Source: JAVBUY01 sp031552735 (GTDB taxonomy: Bacteria; Bacillota; Clostridia; Christensenellales; Aristaeellaceae). From it: a stretch of DNA of 64,000 nucleotides. A model generated the notes under the pieces. The model was not told the DNA's origin and searched no databases. It saw nothing but the letters and a program-made list of their open reading frames with translations. The stretch is from contig JAVBMF010000012.1 of the NCBI GenBank assembly GCA_031552735.1, forward strand, positions 1 to 64,000, in the 5' to 3' direction. Both the position numbers and the translations under genes were made by a program. Shown piece by piece: positions 35,132 to 43,935 of this stretch (the stretch's first letter is position 1; every line of letters begins with the position of its first letter).

Positions 35132-35869
35132 ATGAAACTAATCCTCTCGCCAGCAAGGCGCATGAAAATGTCGGCGGATCAGCAGGGCACGTTGCCGGTG
35201 TTCCAATCCGAAACAGAATATCTGCTAGCCCACCTGCGGCAGTATGCGCCATGGCAACTGGAAAGCATCTTCAAGGCCAACGCAAAGCTCTCCAGCGACG
35301 CGTTTTTCGATTATCAGCATTTCGGCGCGGTCGGCGAGGGCTGCCCGGCGCTGTTTGCGTATGACGGACTGGTGTACAAGAACCTCGACCCGGCAAGCCT
35401 GAGCCAGTCCGCCTTGGACTATGCCACGGACAGTCTGCGGATTCTCAGCGCGCTCTACGGCGTGCTGCGCCCCTTTGATTTGGTTCGACCGTATCGGCTG
35501 GAGATGATCACCAAGCTCCAGTGGGATGAGGGCACGATGTACGCATTCTGGAAGGACAAGCTGTATCGCGCGCTCTACGCATCCCCGGATTGTGTGGTCA
35601 ATCTGGCCTCCGAGGAATACGCGAAGTGCATCCGTCCCCATTTGAAACCGCAGGATCGCTTCATTGATATCGTTTTCATCAAAAGTTTGCATGGGCGCAT
35701 TCCCACGACCCTAGCCAAGATGGCGCGCGGCCAAATGGCACGGTTTATGCTGGAGAATCGGACCCAACAGCCGGAGGAATTGAAGTGCTTTGACTGGAAT
35801 GGGTTTGTCTTTAGCCCGGCACTGTCGACTCCGGCGCGCTACGTATTTTGCGCCGGGCATCGCGCATAG
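35132..35869 (+). CDS. yaaA: YaaA family (UPF0246) peroxide stress protein
   Basis: 245 residues. MKLILSPARRMKM is the family N-terminus; YDGLVYKNLDP, LRILSALYGVLRPFDLVRPYRLEM and LASEEYAKCI are conserved blocks. YaaA lowers free iron and protects DNA during hydrogen peroxide stress in E. coli; the fold binds DNA. TATAAT at 35095-35100 and GAGGGAGG at 35114-35121 precede ATG 35132, with a rather long spacing. Converges with the glycosyltransferase gene, 3 bp apart. Confidence 0.9.
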   Translation: MKLILSPARRMKMSADQQGTLPVFQSETEYLLAHLRQYAPWQLESIFKANAKLSSDAFFDYQHFGAVGEGCPALFAYDGLVYKNLDPASLSQSALDYATDSLRILSALYGVLRPFDLVRPYRLEMITKLQWDEGTMYAFWKDKLYRALYASPDCVVNLASEEYAKCIRPHLKPQDRFIDIVFIKSLHGRIPTTLAKMARGQMARFMLENRTQQPEELKCFDWNGFVFSPALSTPARYVFCAGHRA

Positions 35870-35872
35870 CCG

Positions 35873-37120
35873 CTACACCTGCGCAAGGTACGCCGCTGCC
35901 GCCCCGCAGCCGTCCTCGCGCGCGATTTTTTCCCGTATCTCCGCCGCCTTGCCGATGTGTTCGGGCCGCTCCATCTCGCGCAAGGCAGCGACCAGCCGAT
36001 CTACAGAAATGTCCTTTTCCCGCATCGGCTGTAGCGCATAGCCCAGCCGGTGCAGCCGGTGCGCCCAGAACGGCTGATCCACCGAGAATGGGATGATCTG
36101 CTGCGGCGCGCCCGACCGGAGCGCCTCGGCCACTGTGCCAATTCCGCCGTGATGGATAATCCCCTTGGCGCGCGGAAACAGCAACGCATGCGGCGCGGAA
36201 GCCGCCGTAAGCACGCGCTTGCTTGCGATCGCGCCGATATCCATGCTGCCAGTCAGCAGGATGGCGCGGTTGCCGGTTTGCGCCAGCGCCTGATCCAGCA
36301 TGGCGGCGAACGCATCCGGCTTGGCCAACGGCATGCTGCTGAACGACACCACGACGGGCTTTTCGCCAGCGCGCAGAAAGTCCTCGATGCTCGGATCGAG
36401 GGCTTGTTTTTCTGCATTCAGATAAAAGAAACCCGGCAAAAACACTTGATCCTGCCAACTGGTCACGTCCTCAAACAGTGCGGGGCTGACCGGACAAATG
36501 ACCGGGATCGGCTTGCCGTCGATGGCGCGGGCATACACCCCCGCTTTGCGCGGCGGCAGCCCCAACGTTTTTTGTCGAAAGTCGTTGATCTCACCAAGGT
36601 TGGACATGTCCGCCTTGTCCATCATCGCGTAGGAAAGCCGGTTCAGCGTCGGCCCCCAGTTGGCGGTTGGCGCGATGGCCATGTTGGGGAACTCGCTGAC
36701 CGGAAAGGTGATCGACACGGTCGGTACGCTGACACAGGGGATGCGCAGCGCCGCCGCCATATCCGGCGCGGCTAGCGCCTTGGGATGATACAGAATGATG
36801 TCCGCACCCTGCGACGCGGCCCAGAAGTCATCCAGACTCTTGCGGAACGCCGGACTTGCCACTTCCTTGGCATAGCGCATGGCGCGCAACGGGTGCTTGA
36901 ATCCGCCGTTCATCACGGCGCGGCCTTCCTCGGTGTTCAGCAAGGCCATCAGGTCGGCGGTCGCGCGGTGAAATTCCACGCCATTTTGCGTCACAAGGCC
37001 CCGGAAGCTCTCCCCGGTGCAAATCACCGCGCTGTGGCCCATCCTTACAAGCCGAACCGCCAGCGCCACATAGGGCTGCACATCGCCTCGCGTGCCCAGT
37101 GTTTGTATGCATATCCGCAC
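35873..37120 (-). CDS. GT1-family glycosyltransferase (MGT/UGT type)
   Basis: 415 residues. RICIQTLGTRGDVQPYVALA is the acceptor-domain start of macrolide/sterol-type glycosyltransferases; LFPRAKGIIHHGGIGTVAEA and PQQIIPFSVDQPFWAHRL form the NDP-sugar-binding signature. Cytoplasmic. Start is GTG 37120 with GAGGTG upstream. Divergent from a TetR gene, sharing a mirror-image control region, so it is probably controlled by that TetR. Likely sugar-tags a hydrophobic small molecule or lipid; substrate unknown. Confidence 0.88.
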   Translation of the reverse strand: MRICIQTLGTRGDVQPYVALAVRLVRMGHSAVICTGESFRGLVTQNGVEFHRATADLMALLNTEEGRAVMNGGFKHPLRAMRYAKEVASPAFRKSLDDFWAASQGADIILYHPKALAAPDMAAALRIPCVSVPTVSITFPVSEFPNMAIAPTANWGPTLNRLSYAMMDKADMSNLGEINDFRQKTLGLPPRKAGVYARAIDGKPIPVICPVSPALFEDVTSWQDQVFLPGFFYLNAEKQALDPSIEDFLRAGEKPVVVSFSSMPLAKPDAFAAMLDQALAQTGNRAILLTGSMDIGAIASKRVLTAASAPHALLFPRAKGIIHHGGIGTVAEALRSGAPQQIIPFSVDQPFWAHRLHRLGYALQPMREKDISVDRLVAALREMERPEHIGKAAEIREKIAREDGCGAAAAYLAQV

Positions 37121-37161
37121 AGTATCACCTCGCTTTTGAACTTTCCGCTTCGCTTTCGTTC

Positions 37162-37238
37162 ATCATAGCGCAATTTTTTCCATGCGTCAACAAGTTTTAT
37201 ACGATATGCTTGAAATCGTTCATATATTGCGCTATACT
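37162..37238. promoter_or_regulatory. Divergent promoters sharing an inverted ATTGCGCTAT operator
   Basis: Plus strand: TTGAAA (37210-37215), 17 bp, TATACT (37233-37238). Minus strand: TTGACG (37190-37185), 17 bp, TATGAT (37167-37162). ATAGCGCAAT (37165-37174) and ATTGCGCTAT (37226-37235) are perfect inverted copies, each overlapping one -10 box. Likely sites for the adjacent TetR repressor. Confidence 0.75.
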
Positions 37239-37256
37239 GTGCGCGAGGTGGTGCGC

Positions 37257-37856
37257 ATGAACGGATACGAGCGGCGAAAGCGCGCGAAGATGGATCAGAT
37301 TGAGGCGGCAGCGCTTCGGCTGTTCCGCCAAAAGGGTGTAAGCGCCACCAGCGTCGAGCAAATTGCCGCCGAGGCGGGCGTTTCGAAGGTCAGCATCTAC
37401 AACTATTATGGCGATAAACAAGCACTGGCACGGCAAATCATCTTTGACTCGTTGGGGCGGCAAAGCGAACACTTTGACCGCGTGATGCGCAGTGATTTAT
37501 GCTTCAGCGAAAAATACGAGGCATTGATCGCGGAAAAGACGCAGGCATTGGGCGAACTGACCGACGAGGCGACCGGCGGGCTGCTGGACGACAAGCTGCT
37601 GCAAACGCCGGAGATGCAGGCATTCATGGCCGAGCACTATGCGGCGCAGGCCGTCCCGCTGCTGCGGGAACTGATCGAACAGGGCAAGCGCGAGGGCGCG
37701 GTCAACAAGGACATCCCAACAGACACGATCCTGCTGTATATCGAAGCCTTGCAGCGGCTGGTCGCTTCGAAGGTCACCATGCGACAGCGTCAGGATCTGG
37801 GCATTCTTTTCCAATACGGCTTTATCGGGCAGGCACAACTGAAGGAGGAACAATAA
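37257..37856 (+). CDS. TetR family transcriptional regulator
   Basis: 199 residues. Helix-turn-helix at about 10-55: AALRLFRQKGVSATSVEQIA, AEAGVSKVSIYNYYGDKQAL. The helical ligand domain follows. ATG 37257 is preceded by GAGGTG and lies 19 bp after its -10 box; longer frames would start inside the promoter. First gene of a three-gene unit with a nitroreductase (2-bp gap) and a methyltransferase, and divergent from the GT1 gene. Likely an autoregulated repressor of both sides. Confidence 0.9.
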   Translation: MNGYERRKRAKMDQIEAAALRLFRQKGVSATSVEQIAAEAGVSKVSIYNYYGDKQALARQIIFDSLGRQSEHFDRVMRSDLCFSEKYEALIAEKTQALGELTDEATGGLLDDKLLQTPEMQAFMAEHYAAQAVPLLRELIEQGKREGAVNKDIPTDTILLYIEALQRLVASKVTMRQRQDLGILFQYGFIGQAQLKEEQ

Positions 37857-37858
37857 AT

Positions 37859-38707
37859 ATGGATGCATCCGTCACGCAATTGCTGGTCAGCGCAATCCCT
37901 CTGCGCAAGTCGGTGCGCACATTCGAGGCAGGGCCGCTGCCCGCCGCCACAGTGGATGCACTGCGGCGGTTCACACAGGAAACGGCTATGCCGTTTGACC
38001 ACCAAACCCGGTTTGTGTTTTTTCAGGCACAGCCCGGCAAAAAGCTGTACAACAACGGCCTGAACCCAGCGGACAACATGGCCATGCTGGCGCAGACCGA
38101 TTTGCTGTCGATCTCCAAGGCGGGATTCGTGGGCGAGGTGGCCATGCTTTTTGCGGTGAGCAAGGGGCTGTCCACCTGCTGGTTCGGGCACTACAAATTG
38201 AGTGAGCTGGGCCGCTATGTTCCGGGCATCGCCTCGCCCGAGCAGATCAAGACGTCCACGCTGGGCTATGGGTACGGCAAGGGCGTGGATGTGGGCGAAC
38301 GCGCCATCTGCTGCATGCCCTTCGGCCACCGCGACGCGCAGACCAAGCGCTTTGTGGACTATGTCGCGGGCAAGAACGGCGCGCGCCGGAAACCGCTGGA
38401 GCAGCTAATGGAACTGCCGGAAAAAGTGGCCGCGTTGTCCGCGCCTGTGCGCGCGGCGCTGGAACTGGCGCGGCTCGCTCCATCCGCCGCCAACAGCCAG
38501 TTTTGGCGCTTTGGCGTAAGCGACGACGGAAAGACCGTCACGGTTGCCAAGCCGGTCGGGTATAAGCACTTCAAGTGGGAGCACCCGGACGTGGACATCG
38601 GCATGTGCGCCGCGCACCTCTGGCTGGGGCTGGCTGGTCAGGGATTATCGCCCGAAGTGAGCGCGCGATTGGATCAGGACCGCGTGCTGTGGAGCTTCTC
38701 GGTGTAA
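37859..38707 (+). CDS. Nitroreductase family protein (TM1586-like)
   Basis: 282 residues with two nitroreductase half-domains in one chain: IPLRKSVRTFEAGPLPAAT with GFVGEVAMLFAVSKGLSTCW, and ALELARLAPSAANSQFWRFG with DIGMCAAHLWLGLAGQGL. This is the putative nitroreductase (TM1586) arrangement, binding FMN. AAGGAGG lies within the tetR 3' end, so the two are co-translated. Probable detoxification flavoenzyme. Confidence 0.85.
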   Translation: MDASVTQLLVSAIPLRKSVRTFEAGPLPAATVDALRRFTQETAMPFDHQTRFVFFQAQPGKKLYNNGLNPADNMAMLAQTDLLSISKAGFVGEVAMLFAVSKGLSTCWFGHYKLSELGRYVPGIASPEQIKTSTLGYGYGKGVDVGERAICCMPFGHRDAQTKRFVDYVAGKNGARRKPLEQLMELPEKVAALSAPVRAALELARLAPSAANSQFWRFGVSDDGKTVTVAKPVGYKHFKWEHPDVDIGMCAAHLWLGLAGQGLSPEVSARLDQDRVLWSFSV

Positions 38708-38789
38708 GCATAGTGTGGTGCTTCGCGGCCGGGCTTCTCTCGCAGGCCATGTCGCCAGCATTCCCAAAGACGCGAAAGGGGCAACCCGC

Positions 38790-39470
38790 ATGAAAAAAGT
38801 ATCCATTCCCCAGATGCTGTCCGTGTTTGCCGGATATGCTGCGTTTGCGCTGCTGATGCAATGGCTCAGCGGCGACTGGCTGTGGACGGAGGGACTGATC
38901 TTCACCGGCTCGGTGCTGCTGATGTGCTTCATCGTCGTCATCGGGCTGTATCACAGGAACCCCGCGCTGCTGGCGGAGCGGTTTCGCAAAACCGGCACCG
39001 GCGGCGAAAAACCGTGGGATATCGCGGTGGTGGCGCTGCTGAAGCTGGTTTTCTTTGTATGGCTGTTGGTTTTGCCGCTGGACAAGCGGTTTGGATGGTC
39101 TGCTCCGTTTCCGCTTTGGCTCAAGGTGTTAGGGGGAATCGGGCTGCTCGCGTCGGTCATCCTGCTGATTGCCACTTTTTTCACCAATGCGTATCTGTCA
39201 CCGCTGGTGCGCATGCAGGAGAAGCAGACTGTCATCACCGGCGGGGTGTACCGCATCGTTCGTCACCCCATGTATTTGGGGCTGCTGGCGATGTTTCTGT
39301 TCGCCGCGATCCTGTGCGGCTCCATCTGGGGGATCGTGCTCGCGGTGATTGCGGGGATTGTGCTCGCCATCCGCATCCATGGCGAGGAAGCGATGCTCGC
39401 GGACGAGTTGGACGGGTATGCGGCCTATCAACGCAGCACAAAATACCGGCTGCTGCCATTTATCTGGTAA
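38790..39470 (+). CDS. Isoprenylcysteine carboxyl methyltransferase-like membrane enzyme
   Basis: 226 residues with about five helices. The C-terminal VITGGVYRIVRHPMYLGLLA and RIHGEEAMLADELDGYAAYQ are the ICMT/PEMT signature that binds SAM at the membrane. GAAAGGGGC precedes ATG 38790. Third gene of the TetR unit, 82 bp after the nitroreductase. Substrate unknown, perhaps a lipid. Confidence 0.85.
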   Translation: MKKVSIPQMLSVFAGYAAFALLMQWLSGDWLWTEGLIFTGSVLLMCFIVVIGLYHRNPALLAERFRKTGTGGEKPWDIAVVALLKLVFFVWLLVLPLDKRFGWSAPFPLWLKVLGGIGLLASVILLIATFFTNAYLSPLVRMQEKQTVITGGVYRIVRHPMYLGLLAMFLFAAILCGSIWGIVLAVIAGIVLAIRIHGEEAMLADELDGYAAYQRSTKYRLLPFIW

Positions 39471-39475
39471 ACCGT

Positions 39476-39512
39476 AAAGACCGTCGGCGCATGGTGCCGA
39501 CGGTCTTTTTTC
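39476..39512. terminator. Bidirectional terminator
   Basis: AAAGACCGTCGGC (39476-39488) pairs with GCCGACGGTCTTT (39496-39508), then TTTTC. It separates the convergent methyltransferase and nucleotide-sugar dehydrogenase genes. Confidence 0.85.
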
Positions 39513-40820
39513 TTACAGCAATATGATGTTATCGCGCGGGGCAATGTCCTTTAGCCGGTTCTTGGTATCGAAAATCACGCGCGCGTGCCGCTGCACCAGC
39601 GCGTAATCGACGGTGGTGTGCGCGGTGGTGACGATCACAAGATCAGCGGAGCGGACAAGCTCGGGCGTCAGCGCCTCTTCGCCCTGCATGCTCAGCCCAT
39701 GATCCGCAAAAGCGGGCACATAGGGGTCATAATACGTCACATCGGCACCGACCTTGCGCAGTTCGCCAATCACGCGAATGGCCGGGCTCTCGCGGTAGTC
39801 GTCAATGTCCTGCTTGTACGCCACACCCAGCACCAGCACCTTCGCGCCGCGAATCGCCAGCTTGCTGTCATTGAGGATGTGCATCGCGCGCTGCACGACG
39901 TATTCCGGCATGCGGTCGTTCACCATCATGGACGCCTCGATCATCGAGGTATGAAAGCCGTACTCCCGCGCCTTCCACGAAAGATAGTAGGGATCGAGCG
40001 GGATGCAGTGCCCGCCCAACCCCGGGCCCGGATAGAACGCCTGAAAGCCGTAGGGCTTGGTCTTGGCGGCCTCAATCACTTCCCAGATATTGATGCCCAT
40101 GCGCTCGGACAGCATGGCCAGCTCGTTGATCAGCCCAATATTGACGTTCCGATAAGTGTTTTCTAAGATTTTTTCCATTTCGGCAACCGCCGGGGTCGAT
40201 ACGCGATGCACCGGCGCGTCCAGCACCATCTCGTACAGTGTCGCGGCGACGTCGGTGCAGGCCGCGGTCATGCCGCCCACTACCTTGGGCGTGTTCTTGG
40301 TGTGATACAGCAGGTTGCCCGGATCGACGCGCTCGGGTGAAAACGCGAGGTAAAAGTCTTTGCCGCAGATCAAGCCGGAGCGCTCCAGAATCGGTTTGAG
40401 CAGCTCTTCCGTAGTGCCTGGGTAGGTGGTGGATTCCAGCACGATCAGCATATCCGCGTGCATGTATGGCACAATGGTCTCCGCCGCCGTGCGCACAAAG
40501 CTGATGTCCGGCTGCTGATGCGTATCCAGCGGCGTGGGCACACAGATGCACACCGCGTCGCACTGCGCAAGGCGCGAGAAGTCGCCGGTGGCGCGCAGCA
40601 GGCCCGAGGACACAATCTGCTCCAAGTCCTCATTGACCACATCACCGATATAGTTGTGTCCCGCGTTGACCATCGCCACGCGTTCGGGCACGACGTCAAA
40701 GCCCAGCACCATAAACCCGGCCTTGGCCTTTTCTACCGCCAGCGGCAGCCCCACATAGCCCAGGCCAATGACGCCCAGCTTGGCTTGCTTATTCTGTATG
40801 ATCTGTTTCAGCGTTGACAT
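39513..40820 (-). CDS. Nucleotide-sugar 6-dehydrogenase (WbpA/UDP-GlcNAc type)
   Basis: 435 residues. NAD motif GVIGLGYVGLPLAVEKAKAG, ESTTYPGTTEELL, the catalytic Cys in GPGLGGHCIPLDPYYLSWKA, and the C-terminal substrate domain (GVAYKQDIDDYRESPA). The DPYYLSWKA form is closer to UDP-GlcNAc/UDP-ManNAc dehydrogenases than to UDP-glucose dehydrogenase. It makes a uronic acid sugar nucleotide for a surface glycan. Start ATG 40820. The promoter region at 40850-40880 holds a near-palindrome (ATACAAGTGCATGTAT). The gene is alone, far from the polysaccharide operon. Confidence 0.9.
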   Translation of the reverse strand: MSTLKQIIQNKQAKLGVIGLGYVGLPLAVEKAKAGFMVLGFDVVPERVAMVNAGHNYIGDVVNEDLEQIVSSGLLRATGDFSRLAQCDAVCICVPTPLDTHQQPDISFVRTAAETIVPYMHADMLIVLESTTYPGTTEELLKPILERSGLICGKDFYLAFSPERVDPGNLLYHTKNTPKVVGGMTAACTDVAATLYEMVLDAPVHRVSTPAVAEMEKILENTYRNVNIGLINELAMLSERMGINIWEVIEAAKTKPYGFQAFYPGPGLGGHCIPLDPYYLSWKAREYGFHTSMIEASMMVNDRMPEYVVQRAMHILNDSKLAIRGAKVLVLGVAYKQDIDDYRESPAIRVIGELRKVGADVTYYDPYVPAFADHGLSMQGEEALTPELVRSADLVIVTTAHTTVDYALVQRHARVIFDTKNRLKDIAPRDNIILL

Positions 40821-40991
40821 CCGGCCGTCCTTTCGTCCCGCAGATCGGGACATACAAGTGCATGTATACGATATTGTACAGGAAACCTGTCCGGTTTTCA
40901 AGCAAACGGGGGACACCGCCTTTCGCGCCCACACTGTGCCGTATTTCGACAGAAGGCATAGACTGTAGTGAACTCGAAAGGAGTGAAAGGA

Positions 40992-41585
40992 ATGATGTCA
41001 TCCAATTGCGGTTGCGGTTGCAACCCATGCCGCAACACAAGCATGCAAATTCCCGGCCCACAAGGCCCGGCTGGCCCACAGGGCCCAATGGGGTTGACTG
41101 GACCTGCTGGCGCAGTCGGCCCGGCCGGTCCCATCGGTCCGGCGGGCCCCGCTGGCGGATCGGGCATTCTGGCGTTCGGCGCGCGCCATTCCGGCGGCGG
41201 CATAGCTTTGGTCGCGCCTGCCGGCACGCCGGTCACCGTCCCGCTGACCGTGTCCGAAGCGGGCTTCAATGTCACCTATCCTGTGGCAGACAGCATCACC
41301 GTAACCACAGCGGGACTGTACTGGGTTACGTTTAATTTTGTTGCGATCAGCAGCACGACCAGTCCGTTCTCGGTGGGCATCCGCGCTGATGGCACGCTCA
41401 TCACGCAGTTGGCACAGTTCTTCCCGGTATTGCCGACCGCGCCGCAGCTTCTGACCGCGACCATGAGCGGCCTGACCTTGCTGTCTGCGGGGGCGGTGGT
41501 AAATATGGCGCTTATCGCCACCAACGCCACCACCTATACTGTCAACCCCGGTTGTGCCGCCTTCTCGCTGATGCGTCTGCAATAG
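40992..41585 (+). CDS. Collagen-like protein with BclA-type C-terminal domain
   Basis: 197 residues. A Cys-rich start ([14 protein letters not shown]) is followed by about a dozen Gly-X-Y triplets (29-65, mostly GPQ, GPA, GPI), then a 130-residue beta-rich domain ([51 protein letters not shown]) as in spore BclA and other TNF-like collagen heads. ATG 40992 follows GAAAGG. Such trimeric proteins form hair-like layers on spores of Bacillus and Clostridia, which hints at sporulation. The gene is divergent from the sugar dehydrogenase; glycosylation is inference. Confidence 0.88.
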   Translation: MMSSNCGCGCNPCRNTSMQIPGPQGPAGPQGPMGLTGPAGAVGPAGPIGPAGPAGGSGILAFGARHSGGGIALVAPAGTPVTVPLTVSEAGFNVTYPVADSITVTTAGLYWVTFNFVAISSTTSPFSVGIRADGTLITQLAQFFPVLPTAPQLLTATMSGLTLLSAGAVVNMALIATNATTYTVNPGCAAFSLMRLQ

Positions 41586-41618
41586 TCGATCTTTCGCGGC
41601 ACTGCCCGCGCGGCAAGG

Positions 41619-41649
41619 CCCAGCATCCTAGGTGGGTGCTGGGTTTTTT
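41619..41649 (+). terminator. Terminator after collagen-like gene
   Basis: CCCAGCA (41619-41625) pairs with TGCTGGG (41637-41643), followed by six T residues. Confidence 0.8.
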
Positions 41650-41723
41650 GCGCCTGTTGAGCCCTTCCTTATTCTGTGGTACACTATCTTGGCAAAAGAG
41701 AAACATGTGGCGGGAGAAGGAAT

Positions 41724-42143
41724 ATGCAAGCATCGATGGGGATGATGATTGGCGCGGCGGTAATCGCGTTGCTGGCCGCCTGTGCACTGCTCATTGCGCT
41801 GATGCGGCGTCTTGGGCAGGATCAGGGGCAACTGCTCGATCCGTTTGTCATAGAGGATGACTGGTTTACGGTCAACACGTTGGCGAATCGTCCGGCCTAT
41901 CGGCTGATGGACATCGACTCGGTACGGTTTTGTCTGATACATCGCCGCGGCGGGTATCTGGGGACATTTCAAGTCGTGCAAAAAGACGGCCCAAAGAGCC
42001 GAAACTTTCTGTTTGACGGCAGCGCCTACACCCGACGCATGCAGCTATCGAGCAGCCGGGACGATGTGCGCCGCGCTATCGAAAAAATGCAGGCGGAGTT
42101 GCGCGCGCATGGCATCGCGAATACGGCAGAGATTTTGGCATAG
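41724..42143 (+). CDS. Single-pass membrane protein, unknown function
   Basis: 139 residues: membrane helix at about 6-27 (MMIGAAVIALLAACALLIAL), then a cytoplasmic domain of about 110 residues with YRLMDIDSVRFCLIHRRGGY, a PH-like strand pattern. GGGAGAAGG precedes ATG 41724. No family recognised. Monocistronic. Confidence 0.7.
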   Translation: MQASMGMMIGAAVIALLAACALLIALMRRLGQDQGQLLDPFVIEDDWFTVNTLANRPAYRLMDIDSVRFCLIHRRGGYLGTFQVVQKDGPKSRNFLFDGSAYTRRMQLSSSRDDVRRAIEKMQAELRAHGIANTAEILA

Positions 42144-42247
42144 GCAATCGGCGATAAGCAGGCACGTTGATTCATCAGATTTTCCGCGAGGTGTGACAAA
42201 ACGCTGCCTAGACACAAAAACAGCCACACAACCTATATCAACACATA

Positions 42248-42284
42248 AAGAAAAGCCCCGAGAATTTTTCGTTCTCGAGGCTTT
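42248..42284 (-). terminator. Terminator of tRNA-Arg
   Basis: AAAGCCCCGAGAA (42252-42264) pairs with TTCTCGAGGCTTT (42272-42284), with one mismatch. On the minus strand the stem is followed by TTTTCTTT. Confidence 0.75.
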
Positions 42285-42289
42285 CTCTC

Positions 42290-42366
42290 TGGCGCGCCCA
42301 ACAGGATTCGAACCTGTGACCTTTTGATTCGTAGTCAAACACTCTATCCAGCTGAGCTATGGGCGC
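42290..42366 (-). tRNA. tRNA-Arg (anticodon ACG)
   Basis: Minus strand. Acceptor GCGCCCA/TGGGCGC, D arm TAGCTCAGCTGGATAGAG, anticodon loop CTACGAA (ACG), T arm CAGGTTCGAATCCTG, encoded CCA. It reads CGU, CGC and CGA if A34 is converted to inosine. Confidence 0.95.
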
Positions 42367-42458
42367 ACATCCAAGAGTGGACGACGAATATCATACCCCA
42401 CAGACAGCGCGTTGTCAAGCGGTTTTGCGATAAAATCGCGCATAGCGCCCGCGTGATA

Positions 42459-42487
42459 TTGTCTTTCGCAAAGGATGTTGCTATAAT
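42459..42487 (+). promoter_or_regulatory. Sigma-A promoter of DUF951-signal peptidase unit
   Basis: TTGTCT (42459-42464), 17-bp spacer, TATAAT (42482-42487). Confidence 0.8.
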
Positions 42488-42523
42488 GAGGATTGATTGT
42501 TTGTCGGCGGAGGGGGATTGCGC

Positions 42524-42721
42524 GTGGAGGACCTGCAACTGGGCGATCTGGTGCAAATGAAAAAAACCCACCCCTGCGGCAGCGATCAATGGCACATCAT
42601 CCGTGTCGGCGCCGACATTAAGATCAAATGCATCGGCTGCGGACGCATCGTGATGATGGATCGCGCGGAGTTTGTCAAGCGCATGAAAAAGCTGCTCAGT
42701 CGCGGCACAGGAGGCGTATGA
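42524..42721 (+). CDS. DUF951 family protein
   Basis: 65 residues: LQLGDLVQMKKTHPCGSDQW, then KIKCIGCGRIVMMDRAEF. The Cys residues of HPCG and CIGCG probably bind zinc. GTG 42524 is the start, with GGAGGGGG 7 bases upstream. Widespread small Firmicutes protein of unknown role. It overlaps the first signal peptidase gene by 4 bases (ATGA). Confidence 0.88.
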   Translation: MEDLQLGDLVQMKKTHPCGSDQWHIIRVGADIKIKCIGCGRIVMMDRAEFVKRMKKLLSRGTGGV

Positions 42722-43260
42722 CCACAGGCACAAGAACCCGCATGCGCCGCAGCGGCAAACCGCTGGCCTGGCACAGCACCCTGACGGCGGTTGCCATCGT
42801 GCTGACGCTGACCTGGTTTGTGTCCGCGCTGGTGCTGGATATTCGGCCGGTGCACGGCGAATCCATGCAGCCCACCCTGCGCCAAGGGCAATGGGTGCTG
42901 ATCATTAAGCCACTGTACGCCATGCGCGCGCCACAGCGAGGAGAGCTGGCGGTGTGCCGGTTCCCGGGGCAAAGCGCCTTATGGATCAAGCGCGTGGTCG
43001 GCGTTCCCGGCGATGTGCTGACTGCCGAGGGCGGGTGCGTTCTGCTAAACGGGCAACCCCTGACCGAGCAATACCTAGCCGAGCCAACGCCGGACTTTGC
43101 GCCGGTGAAGGCTTGGGATCACCAATACCTGCTGCTGGGCGACCACCGCAGCGAGAGCTTTGACAGCCGGGATCCAACACTGGGCGCGGTGCCTAAAGAA
43201 GCACTGCTCGGCAAGGCCATGTGCGTCATCTGGCCGCCGGATGCCTGGCGCGCGCTGTAA
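42718..43260 (+). CDS. Type I signal peptidase (copy 1)
   Basis: 180 residues. One membrane helix at about 20-40; catalytic Ser49 in GESMQPTL, Lys91 in WIKRVVGVPGD, and box E as LLLGDHRSESFDSRDP. It removes signal peptides from exported proteins outside the membrane. The shortest and most divergent of the three copies, co-translated with DUF951. Confidence 0.9.
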   Translation: MTTGTRTRMRRSGKPLAWHSTLTAVAIVLTLTWFVSALVLDIRPVHGESMQPTLRQGQWVLIIKPLYAMRAPQRGELAVCRFPGQSALWIKRVVGVPGDVLTAEGGCVLLNGQPLTEQYLAEPTPDFAPVKAWDHQYLLLGDHRSESFDSRDPTLGAVPKEALLGKAMCVIWPPDAWRAL

Positions 43261-43316
43261 AGCGCAACTTTTTCACACAAAAATACGTCCATTCACTATA
43301 GAAAGAAGGAATATGT

Positions 43317-43907
43317 ATGGCTCAACAGCCGATTCAGTCCACGCCCTCTGTCACGAAGCCGCCAAAAAAGGAGGCGAAGAAAAAGTCGATGGGCCGCGAA
43401 ATTCTGGAATGGGTGATTACATTTGTGGTGGCGTTTGGCCTGGCGATGGTCATCCGCACCTTCATCTTTGAACCGGTGCGCGTGGATGGCGAGTCGATGC
43501 TCAACACACTGCAAAACAACGAATACATGATCGCCACCAAGTGGGATTATCTGGCGGGCAACCCTGGTCGGTTCGACGTGGTGATCTGCAAGTACCCGGC
43601 GCGGACACAGACCTTTGTCAAGCGCGTGGTCGGTCTGCCCGGCGAGACCATCGAGCTGCGCGGCGGCGACCTGTATGTGGATGGGCAACTCGTCCCGCAG
43701 AATTTTTCCTACACGCCCAATCGCGACAACTTTGGCCCATATACCGTGCCTGCCGACCAATACTTTGTGATGGGCGACAACCGCGATCACAGCAACGACA
43801 GCCGCAGCCCGGCGGTCGGCGCGCTGACGCGCGACATGATCCGCGGCCACGTGCAGTGCGTGGTGTTTCCCTTTGGCAATATGCGGATGATCCGCGACCC
43901 TCAGTGA
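43317..43907 (+). CDS. Type I signal peptidase (copy 2)
   Basis: 196 residues. Lys-rich cytoplasmic lead, helix at about 30-50, Ser60 in GESMLNTL, Lys102 in FVKRVVGLPGE, box E YFVMGDNRDHSNDSR. All catalytic parts present. ATG 43317 follows AGAAGGAATATGT. It is 56 bp after copy 1, probably one transcript. Confidence 0.92.
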   Translation: MAQQPIQSTPSVTKPPKKEAKKKSMGREILEWVITFVVAFGLAMVIRTFIFEPVRVDGESMLNTLQNNEYMIATKWDYLAGNPGRFDVVICKYPARTQTFVKRVVGLPGETIELRGGDLYVDGQLVPQNFSYTPNRDNFGPYTVPADQYFVMGDNRDHSNDSRSPAVGALTRDMIRGHVQCVVFPFGNMRMIRDPQ

Positions 43908-43935
43908 CCGCATTCCCGGAAAGGCAGGACCCCTT

